This document shows, piece after piece, positions 24,196 to 32,156 of a DNA stretch of 34,344 bases. The notes beneath the pieces were generated by a model that saw only the letters and a program-made list of their open reading frames with translations, had not been told where the DNA came from and did not search any database. The DNA lies in the IMG/VR virus record IMGVR_UViG_3300021170_000051, positions 1 through 34,344 of that record; one strand, written 5' to 3'. Source of the DNA: a virus. Made by a program: the position numbers and the translations under genes. Every line of letters starts with the position of its first letter. The first letter of the stretch is position 1.

Positions 24196-24882
24196 TCACC
24201 CGACTCCTAACTGGAAGGGCGGATATGGTTTTGTGGTACTCCCCGTGGTCTTCAAGGCAACGATTGCCGTCGCCGTAAAGTCCGCGAGGCTTAGCGTCCA
24301 TGTGGCAGAGTAAGTGGTTGCAGTGGTTACGGCTCGGTCAGAAAGATCGAGGACATTGTTATTTCCGCCGCTGGTAATTACTGAAAGCCGATTTGTGAAC
24401 GCCGCGTCGTCAGTAACGGTCAGGTTTGCGCCGCTGTTACCCGTCTGAATGACGCCAAGCAATATGTCATTTGCAATTGTCGTAGTGGCGGCTTGGGTGG
24501 CCATCAACGCCGCCGCGCCTTGGTCAGTGGATGGAGAGACATCTACGGCAGAGGCGCTGACAATTAAACTATATTCAGCGATCATCCACCTGACTGTTGA
24601 CGATGCAGAAAAAGTCACGGTTACAGTCGGCGTTCCCGAAAGTGTGTTCGGTCGCACAGCGACATATAGCCTATCACCACCTAGAGAATCGTTTTGATTG
24701 ACTACCGGCGCCGCCCAATTACCAGCATTCGTGTCGTCGGCAATCGACGTAAAATTATCCGTGGAACTTCCGTATCTAACTATGGTAACTAGACAATTAC
24801 CAGCGGCTACAGGATTGGTGAATTTAAGTGTGGTACTAGACACGCTTCCCGCATCGGCGGTCTTTCCCTGAACGAAACTCAT
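24196..24882 (-). CDS. Putative beta-sandwich virion protein
   Basis: 228 aa. The pattern VAAGNCLVTIVRYGSS, then ADDTNAGNW and RLYVAVRPN, followed by TVTVTFSASS and MIAEYSLIV, is a recurring phage beta-sandwich domain related to carbohydrate-binding or adhesin folds. Start ATG 24882 overlaps the portal stop (ATGA). The C-terminus ends in a Pro/Tyr-rich tail. It is probably exposed on the virion. Confidence 0.6.
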   Translation of the reverse strand: MSFVQGKTADAGSVSSTTLKFTNPVAAGNCLVTIVRYGSSTDNFTSIADDTNAGNWAAPVVNQNDSLGGDRLYVAVRPNTLSGTPTVTVTFSASSTVRWMIAEYSLIVSASAVDVSPSTDQGAAALMATQAATTTIANDILLGVIQTGNSGANLTVTDDAAFTNRLSVITSGGNNNVLDLSDRAVTTATTYSATWTLSLADFTATAIVALKTTGSTTKPYPPFQLGVG

Positions 24883-26564
24883 TTCTTCTTTCCACCGCCC
24901 ATGAGCGCCTTGGCGATCTCGGGATGCTGGATGATCTCCTCCTTCATCTTCTCCTGTTGCTCCGCCTTCTTCTTCTGCATATCGGCGTAGCGGACCTTCA
25001 AGATGTCTCTCATGGGAACGGAGAGGAGATCCAACAGCGACTCACCGTCGATTACGCCCAGCTTGGCGAGGAACTCCGCAATCTGCTTGTGGTCCTCTTC
25101 GTAGATCGGGGACGACGAATGGCTGTCAACAAGGACGCGGTAATCCTCTGGTATCTGAGCCAGAAGGAACCCCTTGCCGTCCTTCGTCCAGTATTCCGTG
25201 TCGTCCTTCGCTCGTAACGCCTCAACGACCTTGTGCGCTAGATCGGCGCACTGACGCTCAACGAGCAACGCTCGGTCCCTGAGTCGCGGACTCGCCGTCT
25301 TCAGAAGCGTCTCGGCGTGGTTTCCCGCCCTGACCCCAGGCTCTCCTTGGCCTGAGAGGATGTTCTGAAACCCTGAGACCTCATCGATCATCTTCAGGAT
25401 TTCGTGGATATCTTGGAACGCTTCTTTCGGAAGCTCCGGGGTTAAGTCCTCAACCTTGGCACCCGACTCCAAGTTGATATACCCCGCCGTTCTGAACTGA
25501 TCGTACGCTTCGTCCGTGATTCCACTTCCACCAGAGAACGCAAGGAGACGGTCGTACTGAAGGGACATAAGGCGCTTGATGTCTTCGAGTCTGTCTCTGA
25601 GTAGATGCTGGAGTTTCAGCATGTCCGACAACTCAGAGCGTCCAAAGAAGTACCCGCTCATGCCGTTCGGACGCACGACTCCGTATGGAATCTCTTCGGG
25701 GACGAACATATTCTTGGCTTTAAAACGCGGAGCGATTACAATATCAGGTTCCGCTATCTGAATCGTCGTCCAATCCTCCGTTTCATCATCACGAACCCAC
25801 AGTTCATGAACGCAGATGAGGTCTTGCGCCACTTCAGGCGCCATGATGGCGCCCATGGGGTTCGCTTGGACTTGAGCAAGTCCTCCGGGTTGTGTGGTGA
25901 ATGGCGGATCGGTCTGAACGATGGGCGGAGAGCCGGCGAGAAGTACCTGATGGAAGAAATTCTCCGTCTCTTCACCCCCACTGCGCTTCTTGGCGTACGA
26001 AACCGCTTTCTTGAAGAGCTTCTCGGCGTCGGGAAGGTGGCTGATGCGCCTCCACATATCGTGTGGGGTGACTAGATTCGTCTCAACCATCGCCTCCTGT
26101 TCGTTGAGATCGGTCTTGCCCTCCCGATACACCCCGAATTGCCAGGGCATGACGAGCTTACAGGTGATGCCGTCGTGAGTGTTGATGACCTTCAGGATAC
26201 AGCACCCGTAGGTGAGGGCGAGATCCACCCCCTCACCAAACGCCATGTCGATATCCCGACGCTCAAACTCTCTCGTTAACACTCTCGCCGCGACTTCCGC
26301 CTGATCCAGAATGTTCTTTTCGTAATTGTGCGTGAAATCCATGTGAAATCGGAGGTCGTTCGGCGAGAAGAGGTAGGACGCCAAGCGGTCAATATGGTGT
26401 CCGAGTCGGTTGAGGATCGCCATTGAACCATCAGGCGATCCCGAGAAGCGCCACGTACGGTACGTCCGTGCCAACGCCGCTCTCGCGGACGCCGACGAAC
26501 GACACTTTTCGATAATGTCCATCGCCCATGGGGCGAGCGTCTTCATGTCGCGAGGGACGCGCAT
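24879..26564 (-). CDS. Portal protein
   Basis: 561 aa from ATG 26564 (TGA-TA-ATG with the preceding gene); a GTG at 26576 is an alternative. Size, position after the terminase and the presence of a long helical C-terminal half (EIIQHPEIAKALMGGGKKK end) fit a phage portal. Typical features are an N-terminal helical region (NRLGHHIDRLASYLF), ALTYGCCILKV and a central QHLLRDRLEDIKRLMSLQYDR, followed by VSGFQNILSGQGEPGVRAGN like portals of podovirus/siphovirus types. It forms the dodecameric DNA channel and docks the terminase. Confidence 0.87.
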   Translation of the reverse strand: MRVPRDMKTLAPWAMDIIEKCRSSASARAALARTYRTWRFSGSPDGSMAILNRLGHHIDRLASYLFSPNDLRFHMDFTHNYEKNILDQAEVAARVLTREFERRDIDMAFGEGVDLALTYGCCILKVINTHDGITCKLVMPWQFGVYREGKTDLNEQEAMVETNLVTPHDMWRRISHLPDAEKLFKKAVSYAKKRSGGEETENFFHQVLLAGSPPIVQTDPPFTTQPGGLAQVQANPMGAIMAPEVAQDLICVHELWVRDDETEDWTTIQIAEPDIVIAPRFKAKNMFVPEEIPYGVVRPNGMSGYFFGRSELSDMLKLQHLLRDRLEDIKRLMSLQYDRLLAFSGGSGITDEAYDQFRTAGYINLESGAKVEDLTPELPKEAFQDIHEILKMIDEVSGFQNILSGQGEPGVRAGNHAETLLKTASPRLRDRALLVERQCADLAHKVVEALRAKDDTEYWTKDGKGFLLAQIPEDYRVLVDSHSSSPIYEEDHKQIAEFLAKLGVIDGESLLDLLSVPMRDILKVRYADMQKKKAEQQEKMKEEIIQHPEIAKALMGGGKKK

Positions 26565-26566
26565 TA

Positions 26567-27091
26567 TCAGCCCCACTTACCTCCCGCCCGTATAGGGGGC
26601 GGGGCGCCATTAGCCTGCTGTATGGCGCTTAAAACGTTGGCGCCGGTCGAATGCCTCTCGGGGCCACTCTTCGCGTAGGCGAGCGCCTCAGGCGTTGATA
26701 TGCCCATCTGAGGCTGCCAATGGCTTACCTCGGATTGGCCCATGGCATGTGATAGTTGCTGAACTTGCTGTTGGTAGTCTTTGGACGGCTGTGGCGCCAT
26801 GGCGGCAACGTCGCCCTCACGGAGGTTGTCCTTGAGGTTCGTGATTTTCATGGACGGGTCGCCCGTCATTTCGGCGCGTATCTCGCCTGAGCGCTCTAGC
26901 TGGCGATACGTCAGATCAACCGCCTTGCCCTTATGTGTGCCGATGGAAACGAGCGGCGGCATGATGAGCGGCTCGCCCATGTAAGCCCCACAGCCAGGGC
27001 AATAATCTGGAGCGGGCTCCTCGCGGTTCAGATGAAGAAAACTGAACTCATGAGCACATTCGCAGCATCGGTACGTGCGTGTTACTGGCAA
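26567..27091 (-). CDS. Zinc-ribbon phage protein
   Basis: 174 aa. The only usable start upstream of the zinc ribbon is TTG 27091, since a TAG lies three codons before it. Residues 8-35 form a zinc ribbon (CCECAHEF..YCPGCGAY). The rest is mostly helical, Gln-rich (PSKDYQQQVQQLSHAMG) and ends in Pro/Gly-rich tail. It sits between terminase and portal, a place where small head-assembly or packaging factors occur. Specific function is unknown. Confidence 0.7.
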   Translation of the reverse strand: MPVTRTYRCCECAHEFSFLHLNREEPAPDYCPGCGAYMGEPLIMPPLVSIGTHKGKAVDLTYRQLERSGEIRAEMTGDPSMKITNLKDNLREGDVAAMAPQPSKDYQQQVQQLSHAMGQSEVSHWQPQMGISTPEALAYAKSGPERHSTGANVLSAIQQANGAPPPIRAGGKWG

Positions 27092-27111
27092 TAAATGCTA
27101 TGCTCGCAGTC

Positions 27112-28989
27112 TCACCAATTCCATCGCCCTTGGCGTTTGGCTAAACGTGTCGCACGTATTCTATCGTTTCTCGATCGATTAAAGAAGTCCCCAATCACGC
27201 CCTCTTGCCATATCTTGTTCAGGTCGTATATAGTGAACTCCTTGCGCTTCGCTTCTATCTCTTTCGTTCGCCCTTGAGAAGTGAGCGCTCTCCTTTCTCC
27301 ATCCTCCCATGCGCGCACAGCAAGCGCAAGCGCCATTACTCGGTCGTATTTGGACGATCCCTCCCCTTTAATCGAATCACCATCACGGACGACTTTCTGC
27401 ATCTCTCTAAGGCACTCCGTAGACTTGATTATTACCTGACCTGTGTTGAAGAGTGCCTTCAGGCGCTCGAAGATTTGCACCTTGCGCTTCGTCGTCGTCT
27501 CCCAATGGAACGCCGATGGGTTCTTGTTAAGCGAGTCCTCTTTCGACCATACGTACTCACGGACGTTACGGAAGATCGACGTGAGGTTCTTCTCTTCCGC
27601 CGCCTCTCGGAGATACCCCATGCCGATGAGATTCTTCAGCGACTTGATCTCGTTCCACACGGCATGACCGGGGCCGTTCAATTCGAGGAGGAAGCGACAG
27701 TTGGCGTACGCTCCACATAGATGCGTGATCGCCCATGCGAACTGGCTTGTGTCAGGTTCCACAGAACAGAACTCCGCCACCTGTTCGACTCCATCAGCGT
27801 AGCAGCGAAGGACTTGAGCGACGCTATTGAACGAATCCTCAGATGAACCGTACGCTGGATCGCAACCAATGACGTAGACGCCCTGGGGATCTGGTTCATC
27901 CCAAATCTTGAGCCACGCATGTCGAGAGTGACGCGCTGGCTCAATGATGGTGGCGGTGAACTCCTGCGTCATAAAATAGTTGAAGCCGTTTACTTTGAGT
28001 GGAGACGCCTTCTTGCGTGCCTCCGTCAGCTTGTCGGCGGGGAAGAACTGCGAGCCAGAAAGAAGAAAGGCGTCGCTCTCCGTCCACGGCAACTCCTGAG
28101 TCAGGATGTCTTGCCCCGCGTGCTCTCGCCCATCAGCTTCTTTGTTCGGATCGTATTCGTGGCGATACCACGCCAACTGTTCTATACTGACGCTGTGCCC
28201 GTAGAGACGGTACACCTCGTCGATCTTCTTCTGCTCATCCTCCGTTACCTCCGCCGTTCCGTAGCGCTCGAATAACGGCGTTCCTTTCTCGATAGCGTAA
28301 ATCTCCTTCGCCCACCACCCGATGAAGATCGCCTTCTTCGTCAGGTCGTCAGCCTTAGCCTCCTCCCACAGATCGTAGAAAATATTGAAGCCGCGCGCCG
28401 TGCTTTCCCAAATGAAAAGCCGATCGGGGTATTGCTGAGCGAGCGAGCGTTGGTAAGAGCGCAACCCCTCGATGTCAGCCCACGACGAACATTCCGTATT
28501 GGCAGAGCAGTTGATGCCGCGGGAGCGGCCGAGGCCGCCTGACCCTTTGGACTTCTTGATGCCAGCAACGAAGTACGAAATACGCGACCCGTTCTCCAGA
28601 TCGAGTTGGTTGCGGTTGTGACCGGAGGTTGGAATGCGGTGGCTGTCAGGAAGACGCGCGAGGAGAAGTTCGATTTCCTTACGAGCGTCCTCTTTATTCG
28701 ACTCCGTGTCGTAGACCAAAGCTACACGAAGGCCACGGTGCATGAACGCCCAAAAGACAATCAACACACGGCATACTGTAGAAATTCCTAATTGTCTTGC
28801 TTTAAGGATCGTGAAATCGTGGATGTCGTTCTCTAGACCTTCAAAGACGCCGCGGAGAAACCGCTTCTGAGCGTCGTAGAGAACGAGGCGCGACTCGCCC
28901 GTCTCCTTGGAATCGATCCACACATGCTTCAAGAAGTCGTTGAAAGCCTCCTTGAAGACCGCCGTTCGCTTAGCGTTCCATCCCGCCAC
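27112..28989 (-). CDS. terL: Terminase large subunit
   Basis: 625 aa from GTG 28989, the first canonical start; coding-like sequence (ESLKQLVAGW) may reach slightly further up, but only to an in-frame TGA. The ATPase P-loop variant is LKARQLGIST (62-71), typical of phage terminases, and ESTARGF (about 196) corresponds to the coupling motif. The nuclease domain has YVIGCDPAYG (about 390) with its metal-binding Asp, and later acidic residues (ELNGPG, KYDRVMALALA). It packages DNA at the portal. No small terminase subunit was recognised with confidence; one of the upstream small HTH proteins could fill this role. Confidence 0.95.
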   Translation of the reverse strand: MAGWNAKRTAVFKEAFNDFLKHVWIDSKETGESRLVLYDAQKRFLRGVFEGLENDIHDFTILKARQLGISTVCRVLIVFWAFMHRGLRVALVYDTESNKEDARKEIELLLARLPDSHRIPTSGHNRNQLDLENGSRISYFVAGIKKSKGSGGLGRSRGINCSANTECSSWADIEGLRSYQRSLAQQYPDRLFIWESTARGFNIFYDLWEEAKADDLTKKAIFIGWWAKEIYAIEKGTPLFERYGTAEVTEDEQKKIDEVYRLYGHSVSIEQLAWYRHEYDPNKEADGREHAGQDILTQELPWTESDAFLLSGSQFFPADKLTEARKKASPLKVNGFNYFMTQEFTATIIEPARHSRHAWLKIWDEPDPQGVYVIGCDPAYGSSEDSFNSVAQVLRCYADGVEQVAEFCSVEPDTSQFAWAITHLCGAYANCRFLLELNGPGHAVWNEIKSLKNLIGMGYLREAAEEKNLTSIFRNVREYVWSKEDSLNKNPSAFHWETTTKRKVQIFERLKALFNTGQVIIKSTECLREMQKVVRDGDSIKGEGSSKYDRVMALALAVRAWEDGERRALTSQGRTKEIEAKRKEFTIYDLNKIWQEGVIGDFFNRSRNDRIRATRLAKRQGRWNW

Positions 28990-29017
28990 TAATTGCTTAA
29001 GGCTCTCAGTCTGCGGC

Positions 29018-29164
29018 TCATCGCGTCAACGGAAAGTCGTGGCTGTGGCTGCCAATGGGCGACAACGTTACGTCAATAAGACGTACGATCAACTCACAGC
29101 ACGCCAAGCAACGGGCGCGAGCGTCCTCCATCTTCGGCTCACGGTTCGCCGCGCTCCAATCCAT
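29018..29164 (-). CDS. Small Cys-containing protein before the terminase
   Basis: 48 aa starting MDWSAANREPK, with a Cys cluster (RCLACCELIVRLIDV). Codon choice and composition look genuinely coding, unlike the Arg/Trp-rich end of the overlapping frame. It overlaps the preceding gene by 76 bases, which is out of character for this phage, so a frameshift joining the two is possible. No ribosome binding site is obvious. Confidence 0.45.
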   Translation of the reverse strand: MDWSAANREPKMEDARARCLACCELIVRLIDVTLSPIGSHSHDFPLTR

Positions 29165-29322
29165 ACGTGGCGGCGGCTAGACGACATCCACACGTACGGG
29201 GCGAGAGCCCATGCACGATCACGTAACGAATGTCGGTAGTCCAAGTCCCAATCGACAACGAGCGTTGGGGCGATCTGTCGAATCGACGACACGGGGAATT
29301 GGATTACCTCTTCGTCGCTCAT
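29089..29322 (-). CDS. Small hypothetical protein, possibly frameshifted
   Basis: 77 aa from ATG 29322, with the usual ATGA overlap with the upstream gene. The first 45 residues (MSDEEVIQFPVSSIRQ, PTLVVDWDLDY) look like normal protein, but the last 30 are unusually rich in Arg and Trp while another frame (29018-29164) takes over as the better coding frame. Function is unknown. Confidence 0.5.
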   Translation of the reverse strand: MSDEEVIQFPVSSIRQIAPTLVVDWDLDYRHSLRDRAWALAPYVWMSSSRRHVWIGARRTVSRRWRTLAPVAWRAVS

Positions 29323-29558
29323 CGCATTCCCGTCCGTACGCCACCGTAGCCGCTCGCCTCGACCGACCCCGATATTTTGTCGGTCAAGTATTTGAAGAAC
29401 GACTTCTGATCGCTCTGCGTACCGAGCGTTACGAACTCTATGGGCTCGCCTTCCGGCGATACAATCACGGCGAAGCCGCTTATCGTTTGATCGTTAAGCG
29501 CTTTCATCAGCGCTACGTTGCGCTCCAAGATGGCGATGATCTTCTCAGGCTTTATCAT
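29319..29558 (-). CDS. Small hypothetical protein (79 aa)
   Basis: 79 aa from ATG 29558, overlapping the upstream zinc/HTH gene by 14 bases; an open frame reaches further up to 29732 but shadows that gene. The sequence (MIKPEKIIAILERN, then GFAVIVSPEGEPIEFV and a Lys/Phe helix) is an alpha/beta small domain ending in a Gly-rich tail. It resembles the neighbour at 29838-30098 only in general type. Function is unknown. Confidence 0.7.
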   Translation of the reverse strand: MIKPEKIIAILERNVALMKALNDQTISGFAVIVSPEGEPIEFVTLGTQSDQKSFFKYLTDKISGSVEASGYGGVRTGMR

Positions 29559-29838
29559 TGACCGCCCCCTCTTGGCGCACGAAACGCCCATGTTCATTCC
29601 GACGTAATGGTTGCTTCCGCGATCCGCCGCGGGGGCGCAACTTAACGCCCATCTGGTTGAGGTGCAGATGGGCGTTGGTGTATGTGACCCCCATTTTGGC
29701 GGCGATTTGTCGGCAGGACAGTTTCCCGACATCGTACAGATGTATAGCCAGCTTTTTATCGAATGGCTTGCGTTTTCTAACGTATGTGCGTGGCGGTTCT
29801 TTATAGCCGCATTTCGGGCATTCGTGGCGCCAACTCAT
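29545..29838 (-). CDS. Zinc-ribbon plus helix-turn-helix protein
   Basis: 97 aa from ATG 29838, one base overlap with the upstream stop (TGATG). The N-terminus is a one-sided zinc knuckle (CPKCGYKEP), followed by an HTH (IHLYDVGKLSCRQIAAKMGV then TNAHLHLNQMGV) similar to resolvase or sigma-type recognition helices. The C-terminus is strongly basic. It may be a transcription regulator or the DNA-recognition (small) subunit of the terminase, as it lies in the cluster just before terL; the latter is speculative. Confidence 0.65.
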   Translation of the reverse strand: MSWRHECPKCGYKEPPRTYVRKRKPFDKKLAIHLYDVGKLSCRQIAAKMGVTYTNAHLHLNQMGVKLRPRGGSRKQPLRRNEHGRFVRQEGAVNDKA

Positions 29839-30098
29839 CACTTCTCTTCCCTGAGATAGTCGTTGATCCACGCATGAATTGCTATATGCAAACGCCCCAT
29901 AGCGTCGGGGAAGTTCATACAACCACTTCGTTTCGATGACCACGTTTCGTCAAGATTACGAGTCACAACCATGACAGCCGATATGCTGCCAGCCTCCGCC
30001 TTGAGCAAAGCTTCTTTCAGTTCCTTAACGATGTCCTGTTGGATTTCCTCAGAAATCGCAGGCTTGGCAACAACGCCTATGGGCGTAACGGCTCTCAT
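29838..30098 (-). CDS. Small conserved-type phage protein
   Basis: 86 aa (MRAVTPIGVVAKP start). An amphipathic helix (QQDIVKELKEALLKAEAG) precedes a beta strand (ISAVMVVTRN) and a final helix that ends IHAWINDYLREEK. This helix-strand-W-helix layout is familiar from uncharacterised phage and prophage proteins that sit among DNA-metabolism genes. It shares an ATGA junction with the preceding gene. Confidence 0.7.
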   Translation of the reverse strand: MRAVTPIGVVAKPAISEEIQQDIVKELKEALLKAEAGSISAVMVVTRNLDETWSSKRSGCMNFPDAMGRLHIAIHAWINDYLREEK

Positions 30099-30436
30099 TG
30101 GCGCTTCATGGGGAGAGGCGTCGGAACGCTATGCCCTAGCGCGTTACGTACGATGGGCGTTAGTTTGTCGGCCAAGACATTCGCCTGCTCTTGAGTGTCA
30201 CACGGCGAGAGGAGAATCTGTACCGCCCACTTGCCAGCATGAACGTGCGTGTCGGGGAACTGACCTGTGTTCGTCTCAATGTCTACCTGGACGATAGACC
30301 ACTTGAGGTAGTCCTGAAACCCCTTGCCGAACCCCTTCAGCACGCCAGCGCGCTCCGTGAGCACATTGCCAGTGGCGTTGTCGATCGTTGTTCTGGACTT
30401 CTCCAGATACGCGGTGACTTTTGGCTTCTTCTTCAT
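30095..30436 (-). CDS. Hypothetical phage protein (113 aa)
   Basis: 113 aa between two ATGA junctions. The N-terminus is basic (MKKKPKVTAYLEKS), the middle carries KGFGKGFQDYLKWSIVQV and a His-containing turn (DTHVHAGKW), followed by a helix-rich end. No family was recognised. It is transcribed with the nucleotidyltransferase-like gene upstream. Confidence 0.7.
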   Translation of the reverse strand: MKKKPKVTAYLEKSRTTIDNATGNVLTERAGVLKGFGKGFQDYLKWSIVQVDIETNTGQFPDTHVHAGKWAVQILLSPCDTQEQANVLADKLTPIVRNALGHSVPTPLPMKRQ

Positions 30437-31032
30437 GCCGCCTCCAACATGCTCTCCAAGAACGCTTCCGCGTCGTCGTCCGATTCTATATCATAGAACA
30501 CGCCGCAGTTCAGCACCATACGCTCCCGCGTCGCTTCCGCCAGAGAACCGCGTCGATTTCTCTTCAAGAGGCTATCAAGATAAGCAAACGACATGAGATA
30601 GTGGCACGCATTCTGATACTTCGGGTTCCCTAACTTACGGGCGTAGAGTACACTAACGCCCATACGTTCACCATGGAACTTCACGAACTCACGGAGATCA
30701 GCGTTGCATAACGTGTCGTCATTTACAATAAGGACGTTATCGCTCTTCAGCTTGTCTCGCGCATGGAAGAGAGCGCCCAACGCTCCATCCTGTTTCGGCT
30801 CAACCGACACGACAATCTCAATCCCATCGGCAGGGCGATCCATCTGCCACGCAAGTATCTTCTCCGAGAGGTATCCAGCGCACATGACGATACGACGTAC
30901 ACCGTATATCTTCAGTCTGGAGATGAGCCACTCAATGTACGGACGCCCGTTGATCAACGTGAGAACGCGCGGCGTTTCGTTACGTGTGCGAGCGCCGCAG
31001 AGAACGGCTACGTCGATCGTCGAGAGCGTCAT
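30433..31032 (-). CDS. Nucleotidyltransferase-like protein (sugar-1-phosphate type), degenerate
   Basis: 199 aa from ATG 31032 (ATGA overlap). The fold pattern is that of sugar-phosphate nucleotidyltransferases: VAVLCGARTRNETPRVLTLINGRPYIEWL matches the start of the GlmU/RfbA group, then YGVRRIVMCAGYLSEKI and NVLIVNDDTLCNADL with the metal-binding Asp region. The hallmark GGxGTRL is altered to CGARTR, which may change or abolish nucleotide binding. It could supply the activated sugar for the epimerase and glycosyltransferases of this phage. It lies far from that block, in the early-type cluster. Confidence 0.7.
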   Translation of the reverse strand: MTLSTIDVAVLCGARTRNETPRVLTLINGRPYIEWLISRLKIYGVRRIVMCAGYLSEKILAWQMDRPADGIEIVVSVEPKQDGALGALFHARDKLKSDNVLIVNDDTLCNADLREFVKFHGERMGVSVLYARKLGNPKYQNACHYLMSFAYLDSLLKRNRRGSLAEATRERMVLNCGVFYDIESDDDAEAFLESMLEAA

Positions 31033-31493
31033 GCGGCATCCTCTTTCTCGTCCTCCAACGGAACGATCTTCAGACAATACCCTAACGCATTCAAGACGGC
31101 CTCGATGTTGTGTATTCGAGGGTTCATCTTATCCCAGTGGTGAATGGTTGACGCCTCAACCCCTGACCTCTTACCTAACTGGCGGAAAGTCACATTATCG
31201 GAGTTCATGCGTCGGAATATGAAACGGACGAACGGGTGACAGTGTTTGGGGATATCAAGCTGAAACCTTCTACCCATGAGCGGCGGGCGGCAGCCTAGTC
31301 CCAACTTCTTGCGCGCCTTGATGGAGCGAAGAGACTCCACCTTCACTCCGTATCGTTCGGCGATCTGTTTCCCAAACCACCTGGGACTGTTCCACATCTC
31401 CCTGAGATTCGCCAAATCCTCATTCGTCCACCATCGCCCACACGCCCTGACGACGGGCGCGTCTCCTAGAGCGGAGATTCGCTCCGTCCTCAA
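31029..31493 (-). CDS. GcrA-like/XRE-type dual HTH regulator
   Basis: 154 aa from TTG 31493, chosen for its TTGA overlap with the upstream stop. The N-terminal part (WWTNEDLANLREMWNS, WFGKQIAERYGVKVESLRSIKARKKLGL) resembles GcrA-type/Myb-like DNA-binding domains; the C-terminal part (TFRQLGKRSGVEASTIHHWDKM, then LEAVLNALGYCLKIVP-like ending) is an XRE/Cro-type HTH. The fusion suggests a regulator with two DNA contacts. A long open frame upstream (to 31721) is not supported because another gene occupies it. Confidence 0.7.
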   Translation of the reverse strand: MRTERISALGDAPVVRACGRWWTNEDLANLREMWNSPRWFGKQIAERYGVKVESLRSIKARKKLGLGCRPPLMGRRFQLDIPKHCHPFVRFIFRRMNSDNVTFRQLGKRSGVEASTIHHWDKMNPRIHNIEAVLNALGYCLKIVPLEDEKEDAA

Positions 31494-31816
31494 CGCATGG
31501 CCTTTCTCGGGAACGAGCCGGCAGGCCACGTTCGTGTCGTACGCTCCGTCGTGTACGTTCCCGACATGGGACGCATGCCAGCGGCGTGATCCGTGGCGTG
31601 CGGATCGGCGTTCTGCATTAGGACTTTCAGAAGAGGGTTGGCGGCATATAGGTCCGCAATCGCATTGCGACGAACGTGCATCTCGCTGATGATCGCCTGA
31701 CGCTCCCAAAAGAGCGCCCAAAACGCTCGGCGCTCCGCTTGCGTTCCGCCACCCTTGTATGCGTCCGATCCGCCATAATCAGCGGATTGCACGAACGTAC
31801 ACTCGCTTAGTTTCAT
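31490..31816 (-). CDS. Hypothetical phage protein (108 aa)
   Basis: 108 aa from ATG 31816 (ATGA overlap). The N-terminal third is polar with Tyr/Gly (FVQSADYGGSDAYKGGG), the middle is helical (RRAFWALFWERQAIISEMHVRR), and the end is basic. No motif was recognised. Its coding frame is confirmed by overlaps at both ends. Confidence 0.7.
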   Translation of the reverse strand: MKLSECTFVQSADYGGSDAYKGGGTQAERRAFWALFWERQAIISEMHVRRNAIADLYAANPLLKVLMQNADPHATDHAAGMRPMSGTYTTERTTRTWPAGSFPRKAMR

Positions 31817-32019
31817 TGGTGTCCAGCCCCGCTGCTGTCCGCTGGCGTGGCGCCAAACGAAGCTGGCGTGAACGAGCCGGGCGAACTACCAACGCCCACG
31901 ATGAAATCACAGAAACGTTGCGCCGTTGCCATAACATCATCAAGTGAGCCGTTGTTGCGGTAGTGAAACTCCATCGCCTGAACGACCGCCCACCTACGGG
32001 TCTCAGCGTCGATCGTCAC
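31813..32019 (-). CDS. Small hypothetical protein (68 aa)
   Basis: 68 aa from GTG 32019; AAGGGA lies eight bases upstream and the GTGA overlaps the previous stop. The first half (DAETRRWAVVQAMEFHYRNNGSLDDVMATAQRF) is helical, the second half Ser/Pro/Gly-rich. Unknown function. Confidence 0.7.
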   Translation of the reverse strand: MTIDAETRRWAVVQAMEFHYRNNGSLDDVMATAQRFCDFIVGVGSSPGSFTPASFGATPADSSGAGHQ

Positions 32020-32075
32020 GAATGCGGTCCCTTCAAGTCATACCGACGCTGCGTTTTCGTGACCTTCGGCGTCAA
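32016..32075 (-). CDS. Tiny basic protein (19 aa)
   Basis: A 19-codon frame begins at TTG 32075 with AGGGG at the right distance and ends TGA at 32016, overlapping both neighbours (TTGA and GTGA). It reads TPKVTKTQRRYDLKGPHS after the start. The double overlap makes it more likely than a chance frame, but expression is unproven. Confidence 0.45.
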   Translation of the reverse strand: MTPKVTKTQRRYDLKGPHS

Positions 32076-32128
32076 CGACGCCCCTGCTTCGGAGGCTTGA
32101 CCGAATGTTTTTTCATTTTCTTTGGCAT
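32072..32128 (-). CDS. Tiny Lys/Arg-rich protein (18 aa)
   Basis: ATG 32128 follows a strong AAAGGAG and opens 18 codons (MPKKMKKHSVKPPKQGRR) to TGA 32072. It is the first reading frame after the pentamer array, at the start of a downstream series of coupled genes. Eight of its residues are Lys or Arg. Confidence 0.5.
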   Translation of the reverse strand: MPKKMKKHSVKPPKQGRR

Positions 32129-32156
32129 TTACGTTCTCCTTTCGCTAATAAAGAAA

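Noticed and set aside
31029-31721. Upstream extension of the dual HTH gene
   Set aside because: The extra region is occupied in another frame by the gene at 31490-31816, and a TTGA overlap at 31493 explains the start.
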